This document shows positions 62,708-64,000 of a DNA stretch of 64,000 nt, in pieces. This DNA is from Pseudomonas fluorescens (GTDB lineage Bacteria; Pseudomonadota; Gammaproteobacteria; Pseudomonadales; Pseudomonadaceae). The position numbers were made by a program, and so were the translations under genes. The stretch is from assembly GCF_902497875.1 (NCBI RefSeq), contig NZ_CABVHY010000030.1, positions 26,132 through 90,131 of the forward strand, read 5' to 3'. The first letter of the stretch is position 1. Every line of letters starts with the position of its first letter. Below the pieces are notes generated by a model that had not been told where the DNA came from, searched no databases, and was given only the letters and a program-made list of their open reading frames with translations.

Positions 62708-63018
62708 GTAATGCTGTTCACTTAAGAAAATGGATGGCGGCTGGATGGCCGACCGGGTTTTTGATGGTGTACATATTCGTTTCTGCGGTCACGGCGACTT
62801 AGGGTTCCGCCCTTACGGCGGGTCACTTGGAAAAGCCCCAAGTAACCAAGGGCTTTTCCAAGTGACTCGCTGTAAAAGCGAAACCGCCAGTGGCCGTGAC
62901 CGCAGCAACGGATATGTACACGATCAACAAAATACCGCCTCGCTTTTACTCTTGATGCATCGCCCCCTCACTACGCATGTGTGTGCCTGAAACCCCGAGC
63001 TTAAGTGAACAGCATTAC
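62708..63018. mobile_element. 311-bp MITE-like element with 19-bp perfect terminal inverted repeats
   Basis: The ends are GTAATGCTGTTCACTTAAG (62708-62726) and its exact reverse complement (63000-63018). Flanks GTGGAATGGC (62698-62707) and GTGGAATGAC (63019-63028) form a 10-bp target duplication with one mismatch. No transposase is encoded, so it is non-autonomous. A 9-12 bp duplication fits IS4-type transposition. The interior holds another palindromic repeat (62767-62920). Confidence 0.8.
62767..62920. repeat. Long palindromic intergenic repeat nested in the MITE-like element
   Basis: Outer arms of about 33 bp (62767-62799 and 62888-62920, GTGTACATAT ends, a few mismatches) enclose a perfect 17-bp inner pair GTCACTTGGAAAAGCCC/GGGCTTTTCCAAGTGAC (62822-62838 and 62850-62866). 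Its right half resembles the repeat at about 46290-46360. Confidence 0.8.
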
Positions 63019-63051
63019 GTGGAATGACGGAGCCTTTTATTACAGGTGGTT

Positions 63052-64000
63052 TTACATGAAGGTGTAGGTGTAGTTGAAGATCAGACGGGTTTGGTCGGTA
63101 TTACGTACCGAGCCTGAATCGTCACCACGATAGACACCGTGACGCAGGGTCGCTCCGAAGTTTTTCAGAGGGCCATTCTGTACAACGTAGTCGACGCGCA
63201 TGTCGCGTTCCCACTCCGAGTGATCGCTACCGTTGCCGACATCCTTAATATCATCGCCATGCAGGTACGCGACGCTGGCTTTCAAGCCGGGCACGCCAAC
63301 GGGAGCGAAGTCATAGGTGTACTGGCCGAAGGTGGTATTTTCTCCGGCACGGACGAACGGGTTGATCATGCTGTCGGTGAACAGGTAGAAGCTGGAGCCG
63401 CCCTCGCCCTCATTGCGCCCACGGCTGTCAACGATGTTCCCGTTGTTTACCCACACAAAACCACCGTCGTCGTTCACGCGCTGATGGCCGAGCATCAGCG
63501 AGTGACCACCAAGGGTATAGGTGAACATGGCGCTCCAGGTCTTGTTGTCGACTTCGCCTGCATTTTTCGCGTAACCGCTGTTGTTGTTGAAACGGTAGCC
63601 TGCGTCCCCGTTCTTGCCATTGGAGCTGCTATCGAAGTAGCGAAGGTCAGTTTTGAAGCTTTGAGAGTCGCCAATCGGGAAGACGTGAACGAGGCCGAGG
63701 AACGTTTGTTTGTAAAAGTCTTCAAGCTGCGAATGGTATGCCTGTACGGTCAAATCCTTGGTGATTTTCCAGTCCGCGCCACCGTACTGAAAATTGTTGG
63801 AGTCTTGCGTAGCACCGGCTATTGAGAGCCCTGCCCAGTTGCTGGATGCACGACCGGCTGCCTGAGTGATCTTGCCGACGTTGACCGTCACGTTGTTAAA
63901 TTCTTTCGAAGTCAGCATGCCGCCTTGAAAGGTTTGAGGCAGCACACGACCGTCATTGGCAACCAGGATCGGCAGGTTAGGTTGTAGCGCGCTGCCCACC
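63052..64000 (-). CDS. OprD-family outer membrane porin (C-terminal part, cut by window edge)
   Basis: The last 315 or so residues of an OprD-type porin. Amphipathic beta strands are separated by polar loops, and the C-terminus is ...FNYTYTFM. QTFQGGMLTSKEFNNVTV and WKITKDLTVQAYHSQLEDFYKQTF are typical of OprD/OccK proteins. It forms an 18-stranded specific channel for carboxylates or basic amino acids. The N-terminus and signal lie beyond the window. The terminator downstream appears split by an inserted element. Confidence 0.88.
   Translation of the reverse strand, partial: VGSALQPNLPILVANDGRVLPQTFQGGMLTSKEFNNVTVNVGKITQAAGRASSNWAGLSIAGATQDSNNFQYGGADWKITKDLTVQAYHSQLEDFYKQTFLGLVHVFPIGDSQSFKTDLRYFDSSSNGKNGDAGYRFNNNSGYAKNAGEVDNKTWSAMFTYTLGGHSLMLGHQRVNDDGGFVWVNNGNIVDSRGRNEGEGGSSFYLFTDSMINPFVRAGENTTFGQYTYDFAPVGVPGLKASVAYLHGDDIKDVGNGSDHSEWERDMRVDYVVQNGPLKNFGATLRHGVYRGDDSGSVRNTDQTRLIFNYTYTFM

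Noticed and set aside
62478..62990. Short open frames between the GST and porin genes
   Set aside because: They run through the MITE-like element and its palindromes; no transposase or other protein features.

Overview
The window looks like a chromosome segment from a fluorescent-type Pseudomonas. GC is high, genes are dense, and there are many Pseudomonas-style REP palindromes between genes. Lineage-typical families include DUF2790, DUF2388, OprD porin, YbdD/YjiX, PolB and a class C beta-lactamase. I saw no rRNA, tRNA, CRISPR array, prophage or intact insertion sequence. The left edge cuts a phosphoesterase gene and the right edge cuts an oprD-family porin gene.

Layout. (1) 0.4-8.1 kb: a minus-strand catabolic cluster of HyuA/HyuB-type hydantoinase/oxoprolinase subunits, a 58-residue zinc-ribbon protein, an HD-domain metalloprotein, an NCS1-type permease, a GntR/FCD regulator and a class II aldolase/adducin-like protein. 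The same ACTGTGGACAGT box lies upstream of hyuA and of the regulator gene. (2) 8.6-14.5 kb: a second minus-strand cluster of APC permease, agmatinase-family ureohydrolase, polysaccharide-deacetylase-family hydrolase, NAD epimerase, SDR and LysR regulator. (3) 14.8-21 kb: an SDR, a small membrane protein, a secreted glycosidase-like protein and two acyltransferase-3 membrane proteins. (4) 21.1-25.1 kb: a LysR regulator divergent from an M20 amidohydrolase, an orphan amino-acid binding protein and a PhyH-type dioxygenase. (5) 25.5-27.6 kb: a trypsin-like protease fused to a DRGH-type nuclease, the most unusual single gene here. (6) 27.9-33 kb: redox functions, including an NDH-2-like flavoprotein divergent from an Rrf2 regulator across two matching palindromes.

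(7) 33.1-41 kb: a two-component system and nearby genes (DUF2790, YbdD/YjiX, a Tat-exported alpha/beta hydrolase, a secreted tandem-repeat peptide) whose promoters share 10-bp-phased TGTATC half sites, suggesting a small local regulon. The reverse transsulfuration pair (cystathionine beta-synthase and gamma-lyase) sits inside it. (8) 41-50 kb: topB with a near-perfect LexA box, a Fe-S-type regulator divergent from an MFS exporter over a 13-bp palindrome, an acetyltransferase/metalloprotease pair, and polB. (9) 50-60.5 kb: mostly small hypothetical proteins, a cupin, a TPR protein, a tandem universal stress protein, an RNA ligase-like protein and a mazEF toxin-antitoxin pair. (10) 60.5-64 kb: a class C beta-lactamase, a YfcF-like GST and the oprD-family porin. 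A 311-bp element with 19-bp terminal inverted repeats and a 10-bp target duplication has split the porin gene's apparent terminator.
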